Shown here in pieces: positions 29,301-44,300 of a DNA stretch of 64,000 bases. Origin of the DNA: Monarcha castaneiventris obscurior. Lineage: Eukaryota > Chordata > Aves > Passeriformes > Monarchidae. The stretch is taken from positions 12,498,501 to 12,562,500 of the forward strand of contig JAMPIT010000484.1 in the NCBI GenBank assembly GCA_026261815.1. The letters run 5' to 3'. The notes below the pieces were generated by a model. That model was not told the origin of the DNA, did no database searches, and saw only the letters and a program-made list of their open reading frames with translations. Both the position numbers and the translations under genes were made by a program. The first letter of the stretch is position 1. Each line of letters begins with the position of its first letter.

Positions 29301-32300
29301 GTAGGCAAGTACGTATAGCCTCTACCCAGGATTTCACTGAAAACTTCCAGAATTCCTTATTTTCCAAATTTTGTAAAGTGTCAAATTTAATTTGCTTTAC
29401 TAATTTCTTGAGAATAGATAATACATAACTTCCCTGAGACACAATTTACTTTCTGGCTTTAAGTATGATTGGAAGGAAATGTTTGATCTGACAGACTTTC
29501 TGCTTTATTGGCACCTCAGGGAGATACCAAGTTATCGTTATTAAATATTCATTAGTTTTAATTAAAAGAGGTTTGTAATTTTTTGTATGTGTATTTGTTT
29601 TAAAGCCTGAAAAGGTATTTCCTACTATGTTTTGTAGATTTTGGATTATTGGACTGCGAGCCAGAAAATGCTGGGCAACATCAATTTCTTAAAGGAGTTG
29701 AAAGCCTGTTCTGAGAAACCCATTCCAGTAAGGCTTTTTCAGTAATTTTTACCTTGCAGACACTTTCTTGCAGTGAAAAAAAAGAAAATGAGAAGCTACT
29801 ATGTTAGAGACATCATTTTTCCAAATCAATCAGTTTCCTCTGAACCTGTGTCCTTTTAGCTTCATTTCACATATTCTGCTTTGGGAGTTGCTTGGGGTTT
29901 TTGGTGGAACCAGTGGACATTTGATCCATGTCCAGCCTTCCTATGCCTTTTTCTTTTGCTATTTCTTCTAGATCAATCATTCAGCATTATAAACTTCTTT
30001 TTATAATTGACTGCTCCATTGCTGCCTTTCTTAACATCTTTTTCTAATTGTGTTATTTTGATTGAATGAATGAATGATGACAAAATGGGTAATACTTTGT
30101 TAATTATACAGACAGATATACAATAAATGCAGAAATGTACTAGTTATATAACCTTTCAAATATGATCATTTCTCCCAGAGGTCTTGGTATCCAAGAGTGT
30201 GATTTGTGCTCTTTGCTGAATTCACTGGAAATTGAATATGCTTTATCCTTTATAAAACTGATCCCCAAAAGTAGGCACAAGTAGTTAAATTTTGTGTTGC
30301 ATTAGTAGAAATGCATTTTTATAGTGATCCCCAAAGTTGTGTATTGAGAAGAAGATAGCTAATAATGGAATTGGTGTGTTTTACACAAAGGGCTGTGTAA
30401 ATTATGGCTTCTAAGTGACTGTAATGCTCTTAGCACTTAGGAAGCTGCCACGTGGAAGATACAGCAAATGCGTGATTAGAAAGGATAAGGATAGGATTAG
30501 AAAATGGAAACAGGCAAAGACCATGAAACATGATAGGAAGATCAAAAAAATCAACTGAGCGGTGATTTCTACAACAGTTAATACTGAATAGTTCTTTCTT
30601 ATTTCATTGTGTAGAGAAATGGCAATCAATCAGTTCAATTTTGAAGTGTCAGCCACGGGATCTGATGGGCTATAATGCTTTTGTTATCCAGGAAGCTGTC
30701 ATGCAGAAGATTCGGACTGAGTACCTGACTAATCCAGAGTTTGATCCACAAGTGGTGGCTAAAGCTTCCTCGGCAGCAGAGGGTTTATGCAAATGGATTA
30801 AGGGAATGGAAGTATATCACAGGGTGTCAAAGGTGTGGTTCTGTTCCTTGCCCCTTGGTGCTATGGAATCTTCCTTTGCTCCATGTATTCACCCTACGCA
30901 TTTAATAATAAAGACACAAAAATGTACTAAAATCATTTGTTTATTGGTTGTAATTGAATAGGAGATTGAACCCAAAAAAGAACGTTTAAAAGTGGCAGAG
31001 GAGTCCTTGGCAAAGACAATGGAACTACTGAATCAAAAGAGAGGAGAACTTGCAGCAGTTGAAGGTCGTTTGGCTGCTTTGCAACAAACCTTTGCTGAAA
31101 AGACAGAAGAAAAGGCTCGTTTAGAATTCCAGGTTGATTTGTGTGCTAAAAAACTGGAACGAGCAGAGAAGTTGATTGGAGGCCTTGGTGGAGAGAAAAC
31201 AAGGTCAGGTTAAAGTTCAAATGTCAGATAAAACAACCACTGTAGGAATACAATTTGAAATTCAGTTTTCTAAGCCTTTAATGCTGTATTTCTCTCTGAG
31301 GACTGTAACAGTAAAGAATGTCTGGGCCCTTGAAATATTCCTGATTGTTTGTTACATAAAAATAAGGGCAGCAACATTGGGAGAATTGTAGAGAAAATAT
31401 CTTCAAAATGAGAATAGAATACATGAATGAGGTTTTCATATCCTTCACCTATTCTCACCTAAGATGAACAATAACAAGTTGATTTTTAGCATCAATATCA
31501 TTGATGTGGAGGTTTCAGCACAACTTTTTTCTGTGTAATCTGCTTGACATAGATGGAATCAAGCTGCACATGATCTTCAAGAGGAATATGATAATCTGAC
31601 AGGAGATATTCTGATATCAGCTGGTGTAATAGCATATCTGGGAGCTTTCACTGCTGGATTTCGACAAGAATGCACCAAAGATTGGAGCAAACTGTGCAAG
31701 GTTAGAAGGTTATCTTAGAGTTAGATAAATGTTTGGGGTTTTTGAGACTGCTGCAAGAGGCTTCAAAAATCCCTTGTTATTTATTTTATATATGCCTAGT
31801 AAACCTCATGGGTAAACCAATGGGATCAATTCTGCTGATCCAATATTTTTTAGATTTGAATTTAATTAAATCAGTGAATTTACCCCACACTTAACAGTAG
31901 GATATCAGAAACTAGAGACCATCATTGATTTTGTAAGGCTTAATTGTTACTGAAGTAAAAGCTCATCATTTTCTGTATTTTGCCTTTAAAAGAAAGAATT
32001 AAATTTAAAATGCAGTTATTTGTAATGTAAAATATTCTGTAACTTACACCATCAAATATTTGTATGTTAATTAGATGGTTGATTGTGCTGTTTGCAAAGG
32101 GACTCTTCCAACATACTTATATGAATGCCATAATTCATCAATCAAGTGATTTGGAATCACTTAAAAATGCATTAAACAGTAACAAATCAGCATTGGATTG
32201 CTATACTGAGTTAATGGAAGATACAATTAGATATTTCCAGCTGTGTATGAATTTCTTAGGTCGTAACTTTATGTAACAAACCTCCCACATTATGAATGTA

Positions 32301-35300
32301 CCAAAAACTGGACAAATCTTATAAATTTGAGGAGAGAATAAATATTTAGTGGGGCAATTTAGTTAATTATTGAAAGTATGGTTTTATTTTCCCCAAGATT
32401 TTTACTTGTACTTGACCTATTTCAATCTCTTAAAAGAAAATGCACATTGTAATTTTTGGATTGAAGAGGCACTTAATAAGGATGTAAAGAAACACAGAAT
32501 AAAGACAAATGTTTATTTTGTGGGTTTTTTTCCCCTCTTTTTCAGGAGAAAGATATCCCTTGTTCTGAGAATTTCTCTTTGAGCAAGAATCTTGGTGACC
32601 CAATAAAAATAAGAGCCTGGAACATTGCTGGTTTGCCAACTGATGTATTTTCTATAGACAATGGGGTCATTGTTGACAATTCAAGACGTTGGTAGGTGAC
32701 AAAAAGGTTTAATTTTCAAATCCAAACAAGTTCCCACTTTTAAAAAAAAAATCTCGAAACAACATTGCTTCTGTAGAGCAATACAATTGAAAAAGGAGTG
32801 GAATCTTTATATTCTAGGTGGGAGGTAGAGCAATATTTTATAAGAATTCTGCATTCTGGTTATTTTTTGAAAAATGTTAAATATTTTTTGCAACTTCTAA
32901 AACTATTTCTGCTGTTACTTTTCAAATTATCATAAAACACTTAGGAATCCATTATTCACTGATGTCTTAAAATAACAATTAAATTGTATCACTTGTTCTT
33001 GGCAGTCTGATACAGAAATATGATAAATAGTTCAAAATTTTGAAAAATGCCTACAAACACTGAGAAAACTGTCCTGTACTTTCTAGGCCATTAATGATTG
33101 ATCCTCAAGGTCAAGCAAATAAATGGATCAAAAATTTTGAGAAGGACAACCGTCTGAATGTTATCAAGATCAGTGACACAGATTATATGAGAACCGTGGA
33201 GAACTGCATTCAGTTTGGAACTCCACTGCTGCTAGAAAATGTTGGAGAAGAACTAGACCCATCTCTTGAACCTCTGCTGCTTAAACAGACATTTAAACAA
33301 GGTACAGCAGAATTGACTTCGAACCCTGAAGGAGAGGACATTAATGTTCAGTTTATACTCTCTGTCACTGCCTGATGTTTTTCATATTGCTCTCCTCTTG
33401 CCTTACTTCTGCCTCTGGTAAGAGAAGGGTAATTGCACAACAGCCTGAAGTTTTACTTTTTAATAAATGTCATTCCTGTCTATCATGATAATGGTTTTAT
33501 GTGAAAACCTTCACCATATTGCTATAGGAGACCAAAGATGTTCTGCAAAGGGAACATGGTCAGTGAAGTTGTTTTGCTTGTTCATTTTCATAATGTTTAA
33601 TTATTATTTAATTATTTGCATTAATATTTGCTAAATTTTGCACAAATCAAGAAAAGCTGTCAAGGCATTTTGCTTAAGGCATCGTTTTCACTGTACTTAG
33701 CAAGTAGCTACGGATTTGGTTTTCACCTTTTCCTCTGGTTAGATGACACAAAAGTGCACATGAAGAAAAATATTCCTTCCTTCTTATCTAGTTTGTCTTT
33801 ATTGGTTTTCTTGTTCAGAATTAAAAACAAAAGGAAAGTAAGGCTCAAACACTTTTTTTGATTTGTGGTTTCTTCTTTCAGAAAAGTAATTCAAGGAAAG
33901 AGTAGCCTGTAAGAATATAATATTTGGGAATAAGTCCACAGCTCTCTGTTGCCATCTCTAGTTTTTGTATATGCAAATTGAAAGTACAGTAGCAATTGGA
34001 TTGACTTGATTTCATCTACTAAGAGTGATAAGTGGCCCCACTGAAGTCTGTGAGAATTTTTCAGACTATCAGATGTATTTACTTATTTTTACTTCTCAGG
34101 AAATTTGTCATTGACGTGGAGTTTGCTTTTATTTAATGACAAAAGTATTTTTTTATGAATAATTGGAGTAGATAAGTTATCTTAATGTTTCTCTTCTTAA
34201 CTGTAGGAGGTGTGGAGTGTATCAGGCTTGGTGAGAGTGTTATTGAGTATTCCCATGATTTCAAGTTTTTTATTACCACAAAACTAAGAAATCCACACTA
34301 TATGCCTGAACTTGCTACAAAAGTTTTATTACTCAATTTTATGATAACACCAGAGGGACTTGAAGACCAGCTGCTAGGTATTGTTGTAGCAGAAGAGAGG
34401 TAAGTCTCTCTTTATGGTAAACAGCCATTAAAGGTTTTTATGGCATAATTCCAAGGAAATGAGAAATTAATTTATTGTATAGAAAATTGGATGTTACATG
34501 GTATAAACGTTCCTCAGTAACAGCTTTATATAAAAATTTACAAGTTTATTAGGGAAGTGTTAAGGGTAAGTGTCCATGAGTTAATTAAAATAGCATATGT
34601 GAAATCATTGTTTTTTCATGGCAATTTTCTCCTGAAATATTCTTTGAATGTTAGAAAACTATGTAAATAGTATTTGGAGTTTAAATCATTACTGTTATTT
34701 TTTAAGTAAGTGTGACTGAACTGCCAGGCAAGGGTGCAGAATTATGAGGATTTCATTTTAATTTTGTATGAAATAAATGCAAAGTACTTCTGAATATCTG
34801 AACCATCACAGAGGCACAGGGAAGGAGTATCTGGATTGGACAGACATGTCTGTGCAATCGGGCTAAACTCTGTTTGCTAACAGAAGTGTTTCCAGCAATA
34901 AACTGGCTCTGCATATCCCATGGTGGTTTTTTTTCAGGCAGCAGGGATATAATAAAGGAGCAGTAGGATGCACTGTCATTTGCAAAATGCTAAGATGTTA
35001 AAGATTAGATCATCATTTCCAAATGCTGAGTAGATGTCATACAAAGAAGTCTGTACTCACCAGTATAAATAGATGTTAAACAGGAAAAACTGCTTGAACT
35101 GAAAAGGATATTGACAAATAACTTCCTGTAGGAAGAGGGAATAATTTTCGTGGGCTTCTTTTGCAGCCAGTGCAAGATGAGCATTGACTGATTCTGGTTT
35201 TTGTGTCTTTCTGCATTAGGCCAGATTTAGAAGAGGAAAGAAATGCTCTCATTGTTCAGTCTGCAGCAAATAAAAAGAATCTACAAGAAATTGAGAAAAA

Positions 35301-38300
35301 AATTTTAGAAACTTTAGAGTCATCTGAAGGTGATATTCTGGAAGATGAGACTGCCATCCAGGTCTTGGATTCTGCCAAAGTCATGGCTAATGAGATCACA
35401 AAAAAACAGCAGGTAAGGAGTGTGTATATGTGCTTCCCTCAATAATACTGAGAAATTAAATGTTAAAATTTGCAGCCAGCAGAAGGTCTCTGAATTAGAT
35501 GCATAGCACAAAGAGCAAATTCTGTACTTGTGAAATGGGAAGAGAATAAAACTGGATCTGTTCTAGAATCTTCACTGGTAGTTTATTCAGCCTTTAAAAT
35601 GTTTTAAAGCATGTGTATCTGTAGTGCAGGTAAATAGATCAGGCAGTGCTGGGGTAGGGCCAAGTGCTCATTTTACCTACTGAGGTGGTGCCTTCTGGAG
35701 CAGAGAAGTCACGTTATTCTGGTGTCACTATTACAAAATAGTAAAATTTTTGTAGAATATTTAGAGTATTAAGGCAATGGAAAGCCGTTTCTGCCCTGTG
35801 TTGGTGTGCAGATCGCAGAGAAGACGGAGCAGAAGATCGCGGAGTCGCGGGAGGCGTACCGGCCCGTGGCTCAGCACTCGGCCGTGCTCTTCTTCAGCAT
35901 CGCAGACCTGGCCAACATCGACCCCATGTACCAGTACTCCCTCAGCTGGTTTGTCAGCCTCTATGTCAGCTCCATTCACGACAGGTAAACAGAGTCTGTC
36001 TGCTGTCTTGTTCTCTTCTTAGGAATAGTTCTCTCCATTTGGAAACTATTTACCTCCTTAAATGCAGGCCTTTGAAGAAAAATACGACTTATTAATAAAT
36101 TAATTGCTCTTTTTAGTTACTGTTAAAGCAAATGATGAACTGTAAGCATGTGCCATATTGAAGTGTTTTTAAATTAACTTGAAGTGTGAGGTCGCTTTCT
36201 GACATAGGCTCCATTATGAGCACTAAGTGCCACCACTTAACTGTGGCAAATTGATTTCAGCTCATTATTTTGCTTGGGACTTTTGAAAGTGCAAAATCTT
36301 TCAAAAAGACAGGGAGTATAGTTGAAATTTTGGAGAAACTGGCACCTAAGTCCGTTATGGAGCATGTGGCTCTAATATAAGTCCTCTGCAACCCTAAATA
36401 GATGAGATTTCTCAAGTGATTGTATATGTTACTCAATTAGAAGTCTCAGTTTCTCACTTCTTTCCTTTTCAGTAATAAATCCAAAATTTTGAAGAAGCGA
36501 CTTCAGCATCTAAATGACCACTTCACCTACAATCTCTACTGCCAAGTGTGTCGCTCCCTGTTTGAAACAGACAAGCTGCTCTTCTCATTTTTGCTGTGTT
36601 GTAATCTGCTCATGTAAGCTCATTTTTGTGAAGTCTCTTACTAACAGAAACTAATGATTTTCTTATCATGGAAGTAGGTGCTGATGAGATGGCATGTTTT
36701 TGTGCACATTGATAATAATGCCTTTGAAGTAGGGTCATGAATACTTTGGGTTTTCTAAGGTGTGTAATATTAACAAAGGGAAGAGTATGTGCATGTATCA
36801 CTAATACAGGACACATTATGGAAAAAATGTGTGTCAGTGGTTTTGTCAATGACAAATCTGTCTTTAAAGAATCTGGGTAGTGTTACATAGCATCCTCATG
36901 TCAAAAACAATTGCTGTTATTTAAGAAAACATTTTAGAATGAAAACTTAGGCAGTAATGTGCAATGCCAACAACTTCTAGGTTTTTGTCTTTGTTTTTCA
37001 TTTTTTCTCTTCTCTCTCTGTTATCTTTTTGCAAAACATCATGAGATCTCAGATGCAGTCTTCTCCTTTCCACCATCTTTTTAGTTTTCTCTTCCTAATT
37101 TTGTGTGAATACATTATGAAAGGAATGATATGTTCAAAATTGCACAACCATAATGTGCATGCAATGTGTATTCATCTGTACATGGATGTTCTTCCTGGGC
37201 CACTTTGTGAGGTTGCTGTAATTGCAGAACACATTATTTTCTGCAAAGCCTTTAAAAATCAGGAATAACTGCACTTAAAAAAAAAAAAAAAAAAAAAAAA
37301 AAGGCAAGTATTAGGAATACATTCTTCATCAAAAGCACTGTCAAGCACTGGAACAGGCTGCCCAGGGCAGTGGTGGAATCACCATCCCTGGAGGGATTTA
37401 ACAGCTGTGTAGATGTGGCACTGAGGGACATGGATTAATGGTGGCTTGGCAGTGCTGGGGCAACAGTTGGACTTGATGATCTTAAAGGTCTTTTCCAACC
37501 TAAAAGATTCATTGGTTCTAAGATTTACCTCTAGAAACCCTTACTTTAGTCTTAATCAGACATTTTTACCGTGCAGTTTTTTAATAATATAGACTATTAA
37601 GATCTGATTTCAGCTCTTACTGAAGTAGAAACATTCCTAAAAAGCAGTGAAGTGTAATTAATTCAATTAACAACTGTTCATATTATGTAAAATTGTATCG
37701 CAATTACTGACTTGCTTTTTTAATGTAGGGCTAATCATGAAATAGAACATCAAGAATTTATGTTCTTACTAACTGGAGGTGTGGGTCTCAAGAATATTCA
37801 CAAGAATCCAGATCCATCTTGGCTATCAGATAAGAGCTGGGATGAATTATGTCGTGCAAGTGAATTCCCAGCTATGGAAAGACTGAGGTATAGTATAATA
37901 CTGATGTGAATTAGCCTGAATTGGTTTTGACCAATAAATATGTAACATGCTGAAAGAAATGTTTGCTATATGTTTTCCAAATCAATGCCAGAATGCCAAT
38001 GGGATAAAACCAGCCCCCTTTTTTCTCTGTCATGTTTGCTTCACTTACTCCAATCAGTCAGATCACTAATTATAATATTATTTAATAAAACTATTTTTTC
38101 TAAATTACTGAGGCATTGCCTAATGAAACTTTTCCTTTGAAAAGGAACATGGTAGAGGAACAGTGTTTTAGGGGTTCAGTGAAAGCCAGAGGTGGTACTT
38201 GTAGCAGAATTCCACTGCAGTTCTGGGGAAGGAGTTTTTCTAGTAAACTCTGTTCTCCTGAACTCAGTACAATTTCACCCTGGGTTTAAATAGGATTTAA

Positions 38301-41300
38301 CCTTAAATGCTGGAGCCAGCATGGCTGTACAACACTTCCATGAAACAGCTGACTGAGTGCAAGTGTTGGGGCATTTGGATCTAGTGAAGTAACATTGCTC
38401 TGTTAGAAGTTCTTTGAGGTTGTTTTGTGTTTCAGCCCCTTTGGGGCTGAGAAATCTCATCAATTTTGGTAGCAATGTGGATGATGATCCAGCCTTTAAA
38501 TAGTCTGAGAGTTGTCTCATTGCATAGGACATATTCTGCATGTTGCATGAAGGAAAATAATTTTTTTGCCTTGTTGAATTTCCTGGTAATTTTCTTCAGT
38601 TAAAGTGTGGTGTTTTCCTTGAAGTAGTGGAGGCATAAAATTCACCCAGACCTATGAAGGTCCAAGCAGTGCTGACTGGAGGAACAGACAGAACTTAATG
38701 TCAGCTTGGAACCTTTCAGGTGGAGTCTCTCCTCAGCAGCATTGGTGGAAAGAGATTTTTCACTGTTCAGCATGGAGGAGCTCAACTGTGGGATTATTTT
38801 CTGATGTAGATATGAGGTGGCTTAAATGACAGTACAATGTAACTTGCCTTTGATAAACATAAAGAAAAGACTCCAGGCATTTATAGTACTTGTGGGTTTT
38901 TTCTCTAGGAGTCATGTCTCTGAAAATATAGGTGAATGGCAAAAAATGTATGATAGCAAAGAGCCTCACAACTTTCCACTACCCGAAGACTTGAATGATA
39001 CATTAACTGAATTACAAAAGATTATAGTTCTTCGATGCTTACGACCAGACAAGGTAAAATTTTCTTTTTATGGAGTGTTTGTAGACTGTGCCATGCCTTG
39101 TAGCATAGTTTGCACTGCCTGTTCCACTAACTAATCTGTTCTTCATCATATTTATTAAGAAAGTAAATGCTATTCTTAATTTTCAAGTGACCCATACAAA
39201 CACCACAAGCATCAGCTGAAATCTTTTTTTTTTACATGATTTAATGAATCTTTTGGAGTATTCTAATTGTTCTAGTTTTCTTGAAGTATTTGTTCATGGC
39301 TAGGCTGTTCCCTGGTGCACCCAATATACTTGAGAACAGGACATATTAGCCTGAAAAAAATACACAGGGTACCTAATGCCATGTGCTTTCATACAAAGGG
39401 TTTTTAAGGCAAAAAGAGTTAAAATGTATTGATTCAAACAACCAAGATGAACTTTTAACAAATTCTGCCTTTGGTGCTCTTAACAAATTGTATTGCATTT
39501 TCTTTATGATCTATCAGTGTTAGAATTTTAGGCATATTGCAATTGCTCTCTAGAATTAATTAAAAATAATTACATTAATATTTCCTACGGGAGAATGTGC
39601 TTGTTGTCCACATCAGGAAAAGCCTGAATCAAAGTCTTAATGTTATTAGTATTGTCTATATGAGGTACGTTACTCTTTATTTTCCAATTTTATTTTTCTA
39701 TTGTTCCTCTTGTAAGGAAAAATTAAGGGGGAAGGTGTCAACAAGGGGTGAAACCTTTGCTTCTGGATCATTCTGCAAGACTAGTCTCAAATCTTTGGAA
39801 ATCACAGAAGTGTCTGCAGGCTTAGGAATTTGGCATAAAAGATGGTGTGAGATTTGCAGTTATGTCTATGTTAATGGTTTGTATTTGCCTTTTTTTTAAC
39901 CAGATTGGTCCAGCTATAACAACATTTGTTACTGAGAAACTGGGGAAGAAATTTGTAGAGCCACCACCTTTTGATCTAGCAAAGAGTTACTTAGATTCAA
40001 CTGCTACAGTCCCCTTAATATTTGTGCTGTCTCCAGGAGCAGATCCCATGTCTAGTAAGTATACACAGAAAGAAAGAACAGAAATGTAGCACAGCTTTTC
40101 AATTTAGGGGCCTGAAATTCCCCTTCAATACACAATGAGGATTATTTTGCACTTCTGCAAGTAGCTTTGTGTGCATTATGTCAGACTGGTAGAATTCTGT
40201 GCCCCTTAAAAATGGGAATTGGTATGTACATGTAAACAAAATAGTAATAGAAGCTTTTCAATATTCTTTTTCTGACACAACTTCTTTTCAATGAAGAAGT
40301 GCTAAAATCTTGTTCTTTCTGTTCAAGGCCTCCTGAAACTGGCAAATGACAGAGAGATGGTAGGAGATAAGTTTCAGTCCATCTCATTAGGACAAGGACA
40401 AGGACCAATAGCTACAAAAATGATTCAAACAGGAATGGAAGAAGGAACCTGGGTTTGTTTACAGAATTGTCATTTAGCTGTCTCCTGGATGCCAATGCTG
40501 GAGAAAATATGTGAGGAACTTACCAGTGACAATTGTCACCCAGAATTCAGACTTTGGCTTACAAGTTACCCTTCACCAAAGGTATATGCATTGCCCAATA
40601 ATCTCTGTTTAGGGAAAGGGAGAGTTGATGGCATTTTTAGGAAATTTTTATATACCTGAATGAGCTGATAATACAAAACTTCTCTGAAATGCAATGAGGC
40701 TTTGAAGAGATAATTTAACCAAAAAAGAAAATTAAAAAAATAATTACAAACATAATAATATCAAGCTTCCTTTGTAATAGTTTGATACTGTGATGTGCAG
40801 TGTTTTATGTACTACTCAGTGGAACTGCAATCTGTCAGCATATATGATTAAGAAGGTTTTTTTTGCTCTCACATCAATTCAAAAATTTCATCTTGCATTT
40901 TATTTGTGAAGTGTTGAGCACCAAGAAAACATTTTAAAATACAGGTTTGTTATTTACAGCAGAGTCTTACTTTCTTGGTGCCTTGGAGAATTATTTTATA
41001 TGCTGTTGATCTTTAAAATGTAATTTCTTGCAGATAACTGTTTATGTAAAAACCACAGAATAATAATATATTGTCAGTATAGAATCTGTTCTATGCTTTC
41101 TGAATGCAGTTTTGCTATTTTTTATTTCTAGTTTCCAGTAACCATTCTGCAGAATGGGGTGAAGATGACAAATGAACCTCCTACTGGTCTCCGGTTAAAC
41201 CTACTTCAGTCATTTCTTTCTGATCCCATTTCTGATCCTGAATTCTTTGCTGGATGCCCTGGAAAGGAGCTGGTAATGTGCTTATCTCTTGACAAGTTTT

Positions 41301-44300
41301 TGGGGTTTGGGTTTTTTTTATCCACAGTTATATTGATTTCTGTCCACTGAATAATTACAAACTAAAATTTTTACTATGGTTTTGGAAATTAGGTTTTACA
41401 GTGATAAAGACGATTAGTTAAGAATTACCTCTGCCAGGTAATTTAATGTAGCAATATTTAAAATGGTTTCTTAGGCTTTATTAAATCACTTACATGGTAC
41501 ACACACATAATACACAACGTATATGGACTCTGAACATTGATTAGAAGGGCATGCCTGTCATTATTGAGGTGATAAGCACTGAGGAGACCTTTTCTTGCTA
41601 CCAGGGACCAAGTACTGCAGTGTCCATATATCTTATTGATCCCTGGTGAACCACTTAGCTAATCATTACCTGTGAAGGAAGTGAAAAACGGTGGGATCAG
41701 AGATGTGAGTTATCAATATATGTAGGTGTGACTGCACCTAAGGACTTGCATCAAAAATACATTTGTATTTTGTGTTTATCTAATGAACCTTAAAAATAAA
41801 TACCTGGTGCTATTGGAATTCTTATGAAGTCAGTTGCCCTATACATGAAAGAACGTCATGGTACTTGAGGAACTGGCTAAATGTGCTTGCATATGTGGCA
41901 CTATGTGTGCACTTGTTCCCAAGGCAAAAAGCACAAGGTACTTAGTGGTGCCCTGGATTTATACCTGGATGGAGAGTGGTAATCCAAAGGTGCTCTCTAC
42001 ACAGCTCACACACTACCATGAGTTTATAGAATACTTAATAATACTTTTCTCTTTTGCTTTTCTCAAAGATATGGGAGAAACTGCTCTTTGGAGTTTGTTT
42101 CTTCCATGCTCTTGTTCAGGAGAGAAGGAAGTTTGGGCCCCTTGGTTGGAATATACCCTATGGATTTAATGAATCTGACTTGCGAATCAGTATCAGGCAG
42201 CTGCAGGTAAAATCATTGATTACCTCCTAAACTCTGATCTTGCAAAGCTCAGCTGGGAGTCACAAGGAGCAATACACTGAAGTTACTTTAAGTGTTCATA
42301 GATATTCAGGACTTCAACTGCAAAGGCAAGGAATGTCAGTCATATTATAAATATTTTCAAAATTACGAATTACATAAAAAATTCAGATTTCCACAGGCAT
42401 GTGGAATATAATGAATATATGTGAGCATTATAAAAGTTAAATTGGTTGTGTACAAGAGCTCGCTGTTCTTTAAGTAGCACCATGTCAAGGATAGTCACCT
42501 ATTGGGGTGGTTAGTGGGAGGAAATTTGTTTTACATGTATACTGGTAGTTTACAGAACTTCAGACTATTCTCCTTCCTCAAGATGAAATAGTGAACACTA
42601 CTTGACCTTGAACCCATTATAGGCACTGTGTATAAAAGTCAGGAGAGTTAAAACTGAATGACAGAAGTTGAGGCTGAAGATTGGAAAGTTACCAGGAAAT
42701 TAATGAAAGAGATCGGAGGGTACTGAAGATTAAAAGATAAATTAAGTGAAATGCACGTTTATTTCTGGTGCAGAAAAGTGTCCATCTACAAAGTTTAAAC
42801 TGGATAAACCATCCACTTGTAAATAACTCAAGAATGACTTGGATGACCGAGTAATTTTGATACTCGTAAGAGGCTTTTACTATTTACTCCTCTTGATTTT
42901 AAACAATAATTTAACCTGAAAAAAAGATTTCAGAATTTGGATTTCCAGCACCTAGAAAGAAAACTCCATAAACTGCAGCTTACACACGCTATAGCTTCCA
43001 GCGTTTTAGTCTGTTAGGTCACACTGCTGTTCTGCAGATGTTGCAAGTCTCTAGAATTGCTCATATTTCTGTTTCAGTTATTCATCAATGAGTATAGCCA
43101 TGTTCCTTTTGAAGCTGTCTCTTACCTGACTGGGGAGTGTAACTATGGAGGTCGAGTGACAGATGACTGGGACAGACGTTTGCTGCTGACAATGCTGGAT
43201 GACTTCTATAACCCAGATATAATTGAAAATCCTCGTTACACTTTTTCTCCCAGTGGCAACTACTATGCTCCACCCAAAGGCACATATGAGGAGTACATTG
43301 AGTTTATTAAGGTAAAAAGTAGCGATGAGATTCTGCACTGTTTCGATGATGTGCTGAGAAAGCAATCTTTAAAGGCTTCTCTGCCTTAAAAAGGTAGTTT
43401 TGCAGCACATTAAATTGTGTGCTCAGGTTCTTGCCTGACATCTTTGTATGATCCTTGCTATGATCTAGAATGTTTCTGAGAGGGAATCAGTAAGTAGATA
43501 GGAGGACATGTAGCATAGACAATTGAGAATTCCTTGGAAATGGCTTTCTGTATGAGAGGTCTATCACCAGTAATTCTGGCTGCAGATACCTGCCACAAAG
43601 GTTGAAGTCAGTGGTAGTTTTTCACTCAACTTCTTAAAGAAACCTTGGATCAGATTCCTGCTGCTTTAGGTCACACAGATTTTTTTCTATTTTGTCCTAG
43701 AATCTTCCCTTTACTCAGCACCCAGAGGTATTTGGCTTGCATGAAAATGTGGATATTGCAAAAGATCTTCAGCAAACTAAGACCCTCTTTGAATCTCTGC
43801 TGTTAACACAAGGAGGAGGCACTCAGGGAACTTCTGGGAGTGGTGACAGCACTCTTTATGCAATTGCAGATGACATTCTCAGCAAGGTATTGTATTGTAC
43901 AAATGACTTCAATTTATCTTTTTACAAAGTAGAAATTCCTTAACTTGAATCTTGTAAATTCCTTTATTTGATTCAGTGTATTATTATTTTCATGTTGAAA
44001 GAAAAGCATTCTGGAAGGAATTTAGTGCAATGTGAAAGTAAGAACTGGTGTGGCTGTAACAGACTACAGCAATATTTCAGTTGAAAGAAGTTTTATTAAA
44101 TAGGCAGAAGACAGGAGAAGGAGAAAAAACAGAGCAAAGAGAACTTGAAAGAACAGTTCATTTGTTCATATGAACAAATTTAAAATTAATAAATTGAAAC
44201 ATATTTATAGCTTTGTAAAAAGTACATAACTATGTAAAATCATAATGATATATGGAATGATTTCTGAATGTGTTGTCATTTACAGCTTCCAAAGGATTTT

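Noticed and set aside
30641..30691. Upstream extension of exon 39 as coding sequence
   Set aside because: The frame is open, but the preceding exon ends IP and the conserved stalk sequence continues directly with EAVMQKIR after the CCAG acceptor at 30691.
37277..37302. Poly(A) run as the tail of a processed pseudogene
   Set aside because: The sequence upstream shows no gene-like frame, and CR1 elements do not end in poly(A); a simple repeat is the plainer reading.
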